From NCBI GenBank assembly GCA_947247005.1, contig OX365944.1, positions 74,501-138,500 on the forward strand: a stretch of 64,000 nucleotides of DNA, written 5' to 3'. The notes beneath the pieces were generated by a model that saw only the letters and a program-made list of their open reading frames with translations, was not told the DNA's origin and made no database searches. How positions within the stretch are numbered: the stretch's first letter is position 1; the number at the start of each line of letters is the position of its first letter. The position numbers and the translations under genes are program-made. Origin of the DNA: Spisula solida. Taxonomy: Eukaryota > Mollusca > Bivalvia > Venerida > Mactridae. This document shows positions 44,916-58,600 of this stretch, in pieces.

Positions 44916-45409
44916 TACAGTATAAACACTAAGGTTGAATGCTTTTGTTTGTTGTCTGCAGGTAGACTGACAGAGTTAAGATTGCAGGGGAGGTCAGGAT
45001 ATTTGTTCTTCCATCATGATTGGCTGATCATTAAAATCCTCCTTCTAATAATGGTCTAGCATAATGGGAAAGTTGATGCTAACTTAACACTGATTGTATA
45101 GGAAAGTTGATGTGTTGCTAACTGACTAACCGGTTAGCACTTATTGATAATACCTGGAAAACTGTTTATGTAAACAGCCACCAACAGAGAGACAGTTTAA
45201 TTATGATATATATATATATACACAAGATATATCATATTTGCCTCATAAACACTCACCCATATGATGAAGGTTCTTCAACCATTTTAATGTCATGTTTTTC
45301 ACCTGCAAGTATAATAGAATACAAATCATGTATTTACATAATTTATTATATAAGCTATGCTGTTATAAACCGACATTTTAACGTTGGACAAAGAAAAAGA
45401 GAAATAAAA

Positions 45410-45545
45410 CAACCGGGCCAAAAGGGCCCGAGGTAGCTCACTTGTCGTAGTAGTGCATGCAGGACACAAGCAAATTATAGATGGACGGACAAAAAGACGA
45501 CAGACGGAAGAGTGATCACAAAAGCTCACCCCAGACAGTTGGAAG
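45410..45545. repeat. Short copy of the GGTCGCTCACCTG dispersed element
   Basis: Reads AAAAGGGCCCGAGGTAGCTC, ACTTGTCGTAG at one end and GACGGACAAAAAG, GAGTGATCACAAAAGCTCA at the other. These are the two ends of the 29060-31595 element with almost all of the interior lost. Confidence 0.72.
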
Positions 45546-48500
45546 TGTAGCGAAATTTTGAGATAAGATTTTTTTTCAAATGGACACATTAAAACAAACA
45601 TACTTTTCTGTACAAGTTCAAAAGACAACAGTTGGTAACTCAATCATGTGCATACAACTTATAATTAAATGCACCTTGACCATCGTTGCATAAACAGGTT
45701 TTGATATTTCATACATACAAAATTAATTACGAATTTGTTATGAAATTTGAGTTATAATTTATATGCATATCTTATCTATACATATGAACCAAACCAAATT
45801 TGTTATTGTCCTACTGTTTACCAAACCAGTCCTATATACCGCAGTTCTTTATGCATTATGGTGAAGAGTTAAGAGTTCTATCTACAGGGGTCGAATTTAG
45901 CACTCGTAGCTCAATTATGTGAGTTTCAATTGAAAATGCGAGTAGGAAATTCCATCATCGCCATTTTTTGCAAGTGCATGTTGAAAGTCAGCGAAGTTGA
46001 AAAGCTCTCTTCTAGCGTATCAGGGTTATCAGCATCGCGTCATTAAATGTACTTGGACGCATACTTTTTTTATTAGACGCGTAAAATTACCGATACACGA
46101 GTTTTTTTCTATCGCACGCATTTGACATTGGCTAATAAATTTGTCGCATACGCTGTATTCAATAAAGCATCACTCGTTCCGAGTAATTGACAGACGGGAG
46201 ACAGGGTTAATTACCCCGTATGTGCCTATTCGAGCAACCGGCCTAATTCGAGCAAATTCCAGAGTTCCGACGAATTTGCTTTATATTGTACCATAATTTA
46301 TCCCTCTAACTCGAGTAAAGTTATTACGAGCATCCGGTCATATTCGAGCGCAGGTGTTGGTACATTCAACAATTTTAAACGATAATTAATTACCTTCTCT
46401 CGAGGCAACCATCCGAGCGAAATTTCACACCTCCGAAAAATGTCATACTTACTTTTGTTACGGTCCGTATTTTTCACACATCTTGGTAATCCCATTTTAT
46501 GACAATAGCGTAATCCCTAACACTTAAATTGATTTCCGTATTTTCGATTCGATACATTAAACACGACGCAGAAGATATTTAATTAATGAGCGTGATTTAA
46601 ACAACACATGTATACTTTTCAGAACAAGTTCAATAGGCAACAATGGGAACTTCAACAAATACGAGAACTAGAATTATTAAATGTAAAATTGTTGCTTCGA
46701 TTGTACTGCCTCGCACAGACTTTTAATTATCGTAAGATAAACCGACGTACATGTAGAATCTTAAATATTTAGGCGTCGTTTGTTATAAAACTGCAAGTAA
46801 AAATAATTTCAAAAACTTTTCCTATTCTGTATTTCATGAAAACTTGCGAATGTAGGCTTATGTACAGTACAATTTCACGTGTCCGATAATGAATAAGTCA
46901 AGTAAATCAAGTCCGCGATTATATCCAATTCTTATCAAACAACCCTGAAGAATAAAAAATTTGTTGACTTTGTAAAGTAGAAAATTAAATGTCAATTGAA
47001 TCTACACTATGCGCAGATTGGCTAATTCATACCACGGTATGGAACTCTGACGTAACACTACTCCCAACTGTACCGGCAATTTCTTTGATGTGCGGCTTGT
47101 TTGAAGTCAGTCGAAAGACCGCCGCGTTTGATGTCTCCAAATTGTCGCGCGCGTTTCAACTGGAAACCACAGGGACATAACTCATTCAGCTAAACATCAT
47201 GTCCTAAATAAATTCTCATAGATAATATAGTGCATGTTTTTTTAACTCAATGAGCTGTATCCCTGTGCTGGAAACTGGATCAACTTTGCATCCGGGTTTT
47301 ATTTTATCACGTGCGTTTTTTGTGCATGGGTGTTTGTTCACACATGTAGGATCTATCGTGCGCTAGGGTAATGTTATATTTTTGCCGATGCGAACTTTTA
47401 TTACAACCGTTAAATGGAGTTTGATATTTAATGTAAAAGGATTCATTACGACTTTCATATGCAATTTGTTGAATTCAGCAAATGTCCACACAATTATAAT
47501 TGCGTATATACTTGATAAACAATGACAATATTCTTAGTTACAACCAAATACATGTATCAAGAAAAAATCAAGAATGTTCCGTGGAGTTCAACACACCTAC
47601 ACCCCCTAATTCCCATTGATTATTATTGTATTCTGTTTTATATCTGGGACAATGTGTGGCCCACAGTGCCTATAGCCTAGTATAGGAAGCTATGCACCTG
47701 GCTTTAAGTTTGGAAGTGAAGCTCCATCCCGTTTCAGTAGTGAAGCACTTTGCCATAAATTTGTTACACGCCTACTGGAGCTATATTATCGAATTTCTTG
47801 TTCTTACGAAATTTGTATGGAGACAGGACAACATAATTCTAAGAAACCATGAATAATATATATTATGGTATTGTGTTTGATCAAGGATTGTCTTAAAAAT
47901 ATTGAACCCTGGTCATTTTGTGTGTCACTGTGTTGTCTTGTCCCAGTGGTTATACATGTTTTTATTATATAGTATGAATCGCCTGTGTGTAAGTCGTCTG
48001 TGAGAGAATGATTGGAATGTGTATTGTGCAGCCTGATGAGTTAATCTAAGTGAATGTTGTAGTTCTAACTGGTATGTTTGGTGAGTAAGTGTTCACGAAA
48101 GTCCCCATGCATGAAATTCCTTTCCGTTACTAATCTCTTCTTCTGCCCTGCACTTTTTTAGTCAGGCACTCCTTACAATAGGAGTCACTCAGTCAGACAC
48201 ATACTTTACAGTTATTGTCATTTATACATCATCATTAATTTATTCTACTATACTTGTAGATTATTTCTTATAAATATATTTATTCCACTTTCACAAGTGA
48301 ATAGATTATTATTTTCTACTGGTCCTGGTAAGTACTTATTTAGATTATTTGAATTAATTACTAGTATTTCGTTTGTAAGATTTCGTATAGATCGCGCTGA
48401 ATTATGTATTTATTATAACTTTAATTTATTTAGATTTCGAGATCTTGGATAACATCAATGGACAGTATTCTTTGTCTTGTTATTAATTATGTTGTTCTTA

Positions 48501-50295
48501 TTTTAGGTTCTTGTTATATATAATAATTATATATTGAATTCGAAGAATTGAGTTGGTGTTTTAACTACTACCCAGCCCCGGTTACAAATATAATTCATTC
48601 TACGAATTAAATAGTCTCAAATATGGAAGACAAATGCCTCTTAGGTGCGCAGAATTACGCGACAGCATTGTAAGCTTCAGATTGGGTACTCAAAAATTGG
48701 TGGGTATCGACAAATATGGCTTATATGTAGTAAGGTATGAGCTATGATGTAATCAGTAAATTTGGGTACGATTTGGTCAGGGTGCGTTTCAAGCGGAATG
48801 AATAGGAAAACAGTGTGAAACCAACGAATCGTCACAATAATCTACAAATACTGAGTATGGCTTAAAGCTAACATAATTGCACATTGTATGACAAAGATTG
48901 CATAAAATATACCTTTAGTGAAACTCATAAATGCGAATAAAAGTATCGCACTACGTGCAATGTTGACACGCGTCGCCATTTTTGATAAAGGCTATTTGCC
49001 AATCCGTAGAGTATTTGCTTATATTGCGGTTACCTCAACTTTTCTGCGGGACTTTTTAGGACACGAGGGCTATCAGCTTTTATTATTTTTTCGGAGGGAT
49101 GGCATCGACCGTTGTGGCTTTCTTTATTGTTGCCTAATATTTTATTCATTTAGAGGTTTCATTAATTCTTGAAAAAATGAAAGTTTCTGGATTTCTTGAA
49201 TCGTTATTACACTTCCAACCAAGGGTGCTTTTCAGTTACTGGTGTGTTATTATCAAAGCCGATGTTGTAAGTATCTATATTTACATAAATGAATCGATTT
49301 TGTCTGCTACTATATTTTGATCTGCTATTAATTAAGTTTGGGCTATGTCTTTAATAATTGGGCTGTTTGTTTTCGTGATTGATTTTTGAGAAAGGAAGGT
49401 TTGATGGTGGGCAAAAAGTCTTTATACTTTGGTCCACAATCACACCTCTCCTTAAAGTAAATTGTAATTAATTCACGTACAGAGTAGTTTATGCATTACA
49501 AAGTTTCGTTTATAAGATGCCCAGTTTTCATTAGTTTTATTCTTTATTTATTTATGGCTTGTCTGATTTTGTAGAAAATCATTCTACATTGTAAATTTAT
49601 GTGTGGCTGGGTTACGTGTTGGTACTGTTTGTTTAACGACATTTTCCTCAATAACTTCCTTGAGTAATAACCCACATGTGTCCAATATGTATCATCTACA
49701 TCATCAAAGATGTGGGCAACGTGACACGGTACCATGAATAGGTCATTATTAATGAGTTATGTAGCTATTAAATTATGACACTCGACTGCAGTTAAATGTG
49801 TTGTGTTACATATCAAGTATTTTGAGTTAGTAAGAATTACACCAACTAATGTGGGATTTAGGTTTTTCATAAAGCAGGATGGTTCTTTTATAACATTTCC
49901 TGGTTAAAGTTAACTTACACATTTAGCACCTGATAATTTTAGTTGATATCTACAAAAACTGGACTTATATTTACAAAACTAAATTAATATTATCATTGCC
50001 GGAATAATGAACAGTGTTACATGTGCATATTTTGTCTGAAATAATGTGTTGAACGACCATCTTTAGGTTATAGAGGTAGAGCTCTATCACTACTTTTCAA
50101 TTCATATTAGATCAGTGGTAGTTTTCATTTCAAACGTTACAATAAAAGTTCATGTCTACCGGACCAAAACCATTGGTGTATATTCTGACCTTTTCAACAT
50201 GGGTTGATCTTGTAAACTAATTTAGCCTTGTGTAACCCATAATTTTGTTACCTGAAACTTGACAACGTTGGTCTACGTCTATTTGACTTTTATTC
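45546..50295. other. Gene-free stretch between GNPTG and TSR3
   Basis: No exon is recognised. A GC-richer piece with CGCGCG at 47040-47165 could be a promoter region. A short minus-strand ORF beginning at 46495 (MGLPRCVKNTDRNK) ends at a good donor (AAAA|GTAAGT) and may be a first exon, but lacks the hydrophobic signal expected for GNPTG. The missing 5' end of GNPTG may lie here. Confidence 0.35.
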
Positions 50296-50379
50296 ATGTA
50301 TTGTTCCTTAGTAGATGTACCGTGTATCCCGGGTTTCAAACAACATATACACATAAGAGAATTAATTTGCTTCGGAGAC

Positions 50380-50790
50380 ATAAGCCAACAGGTGGTCATA
50401 GAAAACCAGACAACCGTATCTAAACAAGTTACCTCGGGTGTACCACAGGGCTCCGTGATAGGCCCACTCCTATTCCTCCTGTATATCAACGACCTCCCAG
50501 CAAAAGCTTCATCAACCACACGACTTTTGCTGACGACAGCTTTTTGTTTTGTTATACATGAAGAGAATGACCATTCAAGACGCCATAGCTCTACAAGAGG
50601 ATATTGATCGTCTCCAGAAATGGGAAGAGGACTGGAAAACTTATCCCTTATCCACAGCCTATACAAACACTAACAGTTGTCAAGACAGGAAGGTACCTGG
50701 GCGTGACATTGTCCGAAGATCTATCCTGGAAACCACATTTGGAATCAACCACAGGAAACTGTTATCATTAATAAAGAGTAAAAAATAGTT
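50380..50790 (+). mobile_element. LINE reverse-transcriptase fragment, left half
   Basis: Encodes [20 protein letters not shown] (motif B) and, after a frameshift, [11 protein letters not shown] (motif C), then [16 protein letters not shown] and YLGVTLSEDLSWKPHLES in shifted frames. It stops at that point. The sequence that should follow (SLVRTILEYAAPAWDP) is found at 54410-54480, on the far side of the CR1-like LINE. Confidence 0.78.
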
Positions 50791-51149
50791 GTATTATAAT
50801 TTTTTTTATATTATCTTATCTTCATAACATGGGAAATAGACCACACAGTCACTGAGGTGCATTTTGTTTTGATAATCATTTCATTAATTATTTTTAATAT
50901 ATTTACATACTAGTATTCAGAAATTGAATGAAAAAAAAACAGTAACGGCCGTGGAATTCGAACACATTCAAAATATAATTTCACTCGGTCGTTTTTGTTG
51001 AATGCATGTACCTTAGTGATTGACTGGACACCGTGATATACATTTCATAGCATAACGTTTTAACTATTTGGTCAATTTCGATATGATTTTGCATGGAGGT
51101 AGTTCTAACAAGGCTGTGTATGAATGTACTTTATGCTGTGATGAAGTAG

Positions 51150-54100
51150 TCAAGTAGTCAAGACGTGTTTTTGTTGCTCTGTTAAAATTTATCAATAACT
51201 AAAAAAATACTTAGACTACATCAGAAAAAACAACATCAATGTGTTTATTGGAATATTTGTTAAAAGGATATAGTGTTGGAATATAGAAAAATATCAAAAC
51301 TCTCGGATTTAAAAAGGATTTACGTGGGATAAAATATTAATTCTATATAATATTTTAGCAGACAAATATAAAATTTTCCCTCAAGGACAATATTGTTTGT
51401 GCAAATTACTCAACCCAGTGGTGATTTAAAACCATAAACAACAAATATTGACAACAAGTGTACTACAAATTGACAATTTAACGACAAGTGTTCTACAAAG
51501 TTGAAAATTATGTCAGAATCAAACAACAAAGATGTTATTCATAGAAATTTGTTCACTGTGATTGTGAATCAAGATCATAATATTTCTATCAAATTTGACG
51601 AGTCTGATACCTTTGTTATGGTCATGAACATTCTTAAACAAAGGTACACATTCATTCAAAAGCCTGAGGGAACTGGCATATCAACAACGCAAACAATTGG
51701 ACAGAAAAAGGTAGTCATAACAGGCTACAACACTAAATCCAGGGAGCAGGGTGCCAACTGTGGAAGGATAGTGTATTTTCGTCTGTTATGGCACAACTTT
51801 CAACACCAGAGAATGCCAATCAATCTGCAACCAAGAAAAACAGCTAAGAATTTTCTAACAACTCCTCTTGTACTTGAAAATATTCATAGACTTGGTCAAG
51901 ACAAACTCATGGCAACGAGACTAGCTAAGAAAGGCGGCCTTCCCATTGATGAAGACTATTTCAATAGTGAGCTGGAAAACATCAGAAATGACCCAACATA
52001 TAAATACAAACGACGTAAGACAACTAATCCACCTATAAACTTTCCTCGAACATTATCAAATTCAAGTTCTCCACACGATGGCATTCCTAAAACCACATCA
52101 CCACTGATCTTACATGACGACAGTGAAAATGAACTAAACCGGGATCACAGTTATGACATGTTCTAGGACACTCTTCTTTGACACACCTGATACATTGCAG
52201 GCACCTGAACATCATGACAGTGTACCTTGTACTGTGAGTGCTGATGACAGCCAAACCTTGCTGAAACCAGTGCTCACAGAATATTCAGAAAATCCCAATC
52301 AATGCTATTCCACTGAGTTAAATCAAACTTTTAGACTTCAGATTGACATAGTACAATCCGAAATTATTCAATTAAAGTGTCAAAATCAAAATCAGGAGTC
52401 ACAAATAAATCAGCTAGTGAAAGACCTACGCCTAAAACAACACGAAATTCAGCAGTTAACAATACAAAATAATGACCACGCAAATATAGCAGAAACAAGT
52501 GAATCAATAAAATAATTAACACAAGGAAACAAGCAGAATCACACAAAAAGACTACATCAGACCTACAAAGCAAGACAAAGGAACAAGCCAAACACATAAC
52601 ATCACTATCAGACAAAATCAAAATACTGGAAACTAGACTTGTTGATGCCAATACGAAATCCCTAAATCAAGAAGAAGAAATCGCCCAACTGAAGGTAAAA
52701 AACAGCAAGCTTGTGATCGACCCACAACTCAACCACATACACGCATCAAAAGACCCAAAGTATGATGAGATTAGCTGCATCAAGAGCGACATCATACTAA
52801 TAAATGAAACACTGGATGAACTAAGGTATGGGATACAATCCCTGAGGCATAATAAACAACAACCCAATCAACAACATTTCAATGAAAAAGTGATGCAGCC
52901 ATCATCAAATTTGCCAAATAGAAATGACTGCACATACAAAACATCTTCAACAACAACTAAAAACAACACACCAGAACAATCAACAGGAAAAACCAACAGC
53001 ACACAACCTAGAAAAAATTTAGTGTTAGGGGACTCTGTGACAAAATGCTTGAAACTCAGCAACGTTAACACAAATCACATAAAGACAAACATAGTTTCAC
53101 ACAGAGGACACACAAAAGCTGATCTGAATGCAAGCATTAAGAAGCATGCAGCGCAAAGGAATTCAACTTTCTACGATGAAGTCGTAACACACATTGGAAT
53201 AAACGACATAACAAAAGCACATTCACTAAAATCTATTACCACAGACTACCAAACACTCCAACAAACTCTTATGGAACACTACCCAGGAGCTAAACTCACT
53301 ATGTCATCTATTCTTCCAATGAAAACCAGGGATGCCAACAAAGCAAAAATAGATAGTGCAAACAATGCACTACTTGAACTGTCTACAGTGAGTGGCCATG
53401 GATTCTTGAGTAACACTCAATCATTCGAAAATAATCAATCCCTGTATTACGATGAAGTACATGTGAACTCAAAGGGAGCTCAAACACTGACCTCCAATCT
53501 GCAAAAGATATGTAAAATCAGCATGGCGTCCAAAGGTACACAATTGTACAAAAAGACAGGCCATCCTTTTCGTCGTGACCCGGGAGAACAACACAAGGAG
53601 TACAATCATCGTCATCACATCCAGAGACCATACTGTCACCCACCAGGACCCCCACTAGGCTATCCACTTCCGAAAATGTATACCAAACCTCCTCAACATC
53701 CAATGATGCCACCACCTCCTCAGTTTTACAGGGGGCATCCACCCCCTTTCCTATACAACCATCCACCGAGACAAATTACAAAATTCAACCACAGAAAAAC
53801 ATAGATAATCAAGACGTGAACTTACAGGGGTCGTCCACCCCCTTTCCTATACAACCACCCACCGATAACAACACTCAACCACAGAACAACATAGATAATC
53901 AAGACGTGAACTTACAGGGGTCATCCACCCCTTTTCCTATACAACCATCCACCGATAACAACACTAAACCACAGAACAACATAGATAAAATGTTTATTTT
54001 CATGGACATTTACTGTGTTCAATAATCATGGTGCTGTCCTATTATTTTCTTCGTTTTTAAGATGTTGTTATTTATATTTGTAAACTTGTATTTTATGTAA

Positions 54101-54191
54101 TGTGCCCTTTTGTATATTTATGTATATATGTTGAGGCCCATATGGAAGATTGCATTATTGTAAATATGTTAGCCTCGTAAAATAAAGACTG

Positions 54192-54223
<32 letters not shown>

Positions 54224-54225
54224 AA
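51150..54225 (+). mobile_element. CR1-like LINE, internally deleted (copy 2, ORF1 only)
   Basis: Same family as 2838-8553. It has the 5' leader from about 51150 (CAAGTAGTCAAGACGTGTTT), ORF1 (51508-53804, frameshifted twice), then from about 53990 jumps to the 3' UTR (TACTGTGTTCAATA through GTTAGCCTCGTAAAATAAAG) and a TTAC tail at 54193-54222. Endonuclease and RT are absent. A 98-base segment after the ORF1 stop (about 53800-53990) is duplicated (CATAGATAATCAAGACGTGA). Confidence 0.87.
51508..53804 (+). pseudogene. ORF1 with SGNH-esterase domain (copy 2)
   Basis: Open blocks are 51501-52166, 52153-52515 and 52713-53804; a small deletion at about 52155 and a stop at about 52513 break it. The first block is an N-terminal domain (NLFTVIVNQDHNISIKFDES, ending in a Lys/Arg patch). 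The second and third carry a long coiled coil (IIQLKCQNQNQESQINQLVK). The third has the esterase blocks NLVLGDSVTKC (GDS), VVTHIGINDITK (GxND) and YYDEVHVNSKGA (DxxH), then a Pro/His-rich tail. An esterase-type ORF1 is characteristic of CR1-group LINEs. Confidence 0.82.
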
Positions 54226-54369
54226 GATATCGAAAGCCAATTCTTGTTTTTAATACCAATAAAATATTTCCACTTTAGTACAAATGCACCTTTCTAAGAT
54301 AACATAAAGCTTATATAAAAATATATATATATACATGTATTACTCCTTATCAATGATACGGTTACCTGT

Positions 54370-54850
54370 GGAATCAACAGTTAAGAAGACAAATAACAGT
54401 AATAGTTGTCTACTACCAGTCTCTTGTACGAACTATCCTAGAATACGCTGCTCCTGCATGGGACCCCCATACTCAGAACTGTATACGGTCATTTGAAGCT
54501 GTACATCACAGAGTAGCCCGATTCGGCAATGGGGACAATCATACCACCAGTAGCACCAGCAACATGATAAACCGACTTGGATGGTAATCCTTGCAACTAC
54601 GAAAACAGTATGCCAAGGTCGTCATGATTTATCGAATCATATATATATATATACTGCCTGGTCGACATAGATCCATCACCCCACTACCGCACCTCAACTG
54701 CAATCAACACCTCTGCAAGATACATGTTGCCATTCTGAAGAACAGGCTAGTACTTCTTCCCGTCCAGCATACGCCTCTGGTACACTCTTCCAGTTCACTT
54801 GGCAGAAGCCTCTAGTCTACCATCGAGGCATTCAGGTCGGGCATCGTCGG
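54370..54850 (+). mobile_element. LINE reverse-transcriptase fragment, right half
   Basis: In pieces it encodes YQSLVRTILEYAAPAWDPHT, QNCIRSFEAVHHRVARF, LQLRKQYAKVVMIYRI and LLPVQHTPLVHSSSSLGRSL, the usual C-terminal end of jockey/CR1-type RT ORFs. It continues in order from the fragment at 50380-50790, so the two are best read as one older LINE split by copy 2. Confidence 0.68.
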
Positions 54851-55474
54851 ACAACTGTAAATTTTCACAGATATGTTTTTATCATTTTAATCCAGCACTT
54901 GGCTGAGCCTCACATTCACCTTCTATATAGCCTTCACACTGTAGCCGGACATGCCTTTTCTAATGTCTCTCTCTCTCCCTTCAGGGACTTTCTCTCAGTC
55001 TGTTCCTCTGTTCAAATCATGCTGTATCTGCACTAGTAGAGGATGCACCTGCGCCCTTGTGGCTGCAACACAATAATGTTAAGTGCCTTTGAATATGTGT
55101 TTGCATATAAATCTTGTATATTTATTTTCTCTAAGTGCTGGTCAGTAACGGGGTCTTTGATAGTGTTTATGTGTCACATATATAAATACATCAGATTCCT
55201 GTTGGCAAAACAAATAATTACATGTGTTCATGTAGACAAAATATTGAAATATAGCAGACGAAATATCTAAGACGTGATTTTTAGATCCGCAGAAAAGATT
55301 TGTTCGCCGCAGTATGGTTTGGAGATTTTTATGTTTCTACTTTAGCGTTTCCAAAATATGGCTGCGCCCAGCCTGAGTAGTTTGTTTTATAAAATTCATC
55401 ACCATATAACGAATATAGACTGTGTCATTTCACAATTTACTCCAATATTTCACCATTAAACAAGGATAAGCCCA

Positions 55475-55604
55475 ATGAACCGACAGAAGAAGTCCAGAAG
55501 AGGTGGTGGCTCGAGAGGCGGGGCCAGCCGGGGTGCCAAGGGTGATAGACACAGGGATAAATGTTTCAGTGAAGGTTTTGAAGACGACGAACGGAAATCA
55601 GACG
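55475..55604 (+). CDS. TSR3: TSR3 exon 1
   Basis: ATG at 55475 opens the basic segment ([19 protein letters not shown], then [15 protein letters not shown]). Donor GACG|GTGGGT in phase 1 joins to AT AAC TCA of exon 2, giving a continuous Ser/Asp-rich linker. A small GC-rich patch with AAAATATGGCTGCGCC sits 110 bases upstream and may be promoter sequence. Confidence 0.82.
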
Positions 55605-58600
55605 GTGGGTAGTCACGTATTTTCAGTTCGAGTTCAATCTCTATACTTGAACCCAAGGCCCTGAAAACACGGGCTTATTCGGTCTGAAAACAGGGTACTT
55701 TCAGAGGCAGAGGTCAGATATAGGACCACAGATACAAGTTTGAGGTCTGGTCCAAGCCCCCTCCCGCTACGTGACTGAATATATTTATATCATCATTGTC
55801 TATCTTGACCCATACATTAATCACACAAACAATGGGTGTGTTTGAGATGTATGAAAATCTATGTACCGTACCTCCTCGCTTATTAGACGAAATGGAATTG
55901 CAGCCTGCCCATATTATCTGGTGTCCCGCAGGGATCAATGGCATTGCAGCCTGCCCGTATTATCTGGTGTCCCGCAGGGATCAATGGCATTGCAGCCTGC
56001 CCGTATTATCTGGTGTCCCGCAGGGATCAATGGCATTGCAGCCTGCCCGTATTATCTGGTGTCCCGCAGGGATCAATGGCATTGCAGCCTGCCCGTATTA
56101 TCTGGTGTCCCGCAGGGATCAATGGCATTGCAGCCTGCCCGTATTATCTGGTGTCCCGCAGGGATCTGACCTTTGACCATGTCTTTTCCTAGCATACATA
56201 AATGACCTACCAGATTCCATTAAGTGCAAATCAAGACTTCTTGCAGACGACACCATTGTTTACCTGGCCATTAACTCAATGACTGACACACAGACACTAC
56301 AGTACGATCTGTGCCGACTTGAAGACTGGGAACGCGAATGGGCCATGGAATTTAATCATGACAAATGTTAAATTCTGAGAATAACTAGAAAGAGAAACCC
56401 TATCATATACCCCTATACTTTACATGACACCCCCTCAATAGTACTGACTCTGCCAAATACCTAGGTGTGACTATCACGAAAGACCTGAACTGGACACAAC
56501 ACATAAACAACATCTCTTCAAAAGCAACTAACTCACTCAGATTCATCAAAAGAAACATCGAAACAAGCAACCAACAAGTCAAAGAAGCAGCATACACCAC
56601 TTACGTAAGACCCCAAGTAGAATACTGTTCGGTTCTATGGCACCCCTGGCAAAACCACTTAAGCAACAAAATAGAAAGCGTCCAGAGGGCTGCCGCCAGA
56701 TATATTTGTAATGACTACAGCTACACCAGCAGCGTTTCCACCATGATAGCAAACCTCAATTGGCATACACTACAATACAGAAGAATCTCCCAATCACTCA
56801 TCTTCTTATACAAAATTCAAAACCAACTTGTATATATGTAGACCACAACCACCTCATTCCAACCAGACACTACAACTACCTAATACCTCACCCAAGAACA
56901 CAATATCATCTGAACTCTTTTTTTTCACGGACAATCAGATACTGGAACTCTCTCCCAGCCTACATTCAGTCCAGTCCCAGCCTCCCAATTTTTAGGGAGA
57001 GGCTGGCGACACTAAACTTCTTAACTCTCACACCATATTTTTACTGTTTTTAATTTAGGCCTTCACTGTATATTCTTTTATCACTGGTAGTGATGTTGTT
57101 TATGTGTTGTTACCAGTTCAGGTCTGTTACCCAGACCTGCGCCTCCCTGTTATAATCAGCATTGATTGTTGGGAGTATCAAATAGAAATAGAATGTGAGT
57201 CAGGCCCCCAACAATTGTCTGGCTACCTGAGATTTTTGCTTAGACCCGCGTGTAAGAAGAGTGTATTTTTTGCCTCCATATCTGAAGGATTTTTTTGCCC
57301 AGTCAAGTAAAGTTGATGCCAAATAACAAGGCAAATGATTGGGTAGACAGAGTTACGCTTGAATAGAATAGAATATTTTTATTTCGCCAATCAAGGGTCA
57401 TATAAAATGACATACAAGTGATGAATGATTCCAACAATAGTCACCAATTCTAAATGTGTATATTGTACACAAGTGTCAATGCGTGTCATTAGTACAGGCG
57501 TGAAAACATTGACGTAGATCACCGTTGGAGTGTTCAATTAGCACATACATTTTGGTCTTTCAAGAATTACATAAATTGAATGATTAATACAACCCATAAT
57601 AACGCAACAAAGAAGTCAATACCTTCATTGTTTGAGAGACAATCTATTTATTATGTTCCTTCTTTCCAGATGAATCCCTAATGACACTTTTGCTTAAGCC
57701 TTTATTTAAATCCAAACAAACATCTTTCGTCTGCTAGCCAATAAATTCCTAAATCAGAGAGTGTAATTCAACAGTAACAAACAATGAGTACAAACCGTTA
57801 ATTCCCTGAAAATTAATTGTGTAACATCACTGCACTGAGTAAGTCGATTAAGTTTACACATTGACTCTTCGTAACACTGTGTGTATGTCACTGAGTATAT
57901 AATATTTATGTTATGGGCTGGCAGGGCTCGACACTAACAATGGTCCGCTGGTCCGAGACCAGTGAAATTCCAGAAGGACCAGTGAAAATTCTTGAGGACC
58001 AGTAACTGTCCTATTTACAAATTTTGCACTTTTGCCCTGTCGGACCAGTGCCCAAAATAGTTAGTGTCAATGCCTGGCTGGTGGCCTAAATCATTAATAA
58101 ACATATTATATTGTATTGTACTTTTATTACATTCTACCGATTTAACTTGGGTCATCTGGGGTCAAAAACTAGGCCACAAAGCCAAATAATAGAAAAACTG
58201 TGACCACACTTGAGGTCACAATTTTTGCCTGTCTTTATTGTGCCCCCTCACTTATTTATAAGTGGGGGGCATATAGCATTGATGCTGTCCGTACGTACGT
58301 ACATAACGCAAATCTTGTGTGTTGAACTCCTAATAAACTACTGGGTGAAATTTCTTCAAACTTTCACAGATGAACAACCTAAATGTATAGAAAACCGTAA
58401 AGGATGAAATTTTCGCTGCATCAATTTTGACCAGAGTTAAGGCCCTTTGTTACTTTTACTATATACCCTATAGTGAAAAATCTTGTGTTGGACTCCTCAC
58501 AAACTGTTGGATGGAATTTCTTCAAACTTTCACAGATTAACAATCTCAATGTATAGAATGATGACCTTGTTGGATGGAATTTTTGCTGCCTCAATTTGTA

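Noticed and set aside
46298..46495. First exon of GNPTG
   Set aside because: It starts MGLPRCVKNTDRNK and ends at a good donor, but the phase (1) does not fit the next exon (needs 2) and there is no signal peptide.
48918..49172. 84-codon ORF as a gene
   Set aside because: No recognisable domain, no splice-site context, low-complexity hydrophobic composition.
55796..56192. Three overlapping ORFs with repeated [19 protein letters not shown]
   Set aside because: Three-frame reading of a 46-bp array inside a dead LINE.
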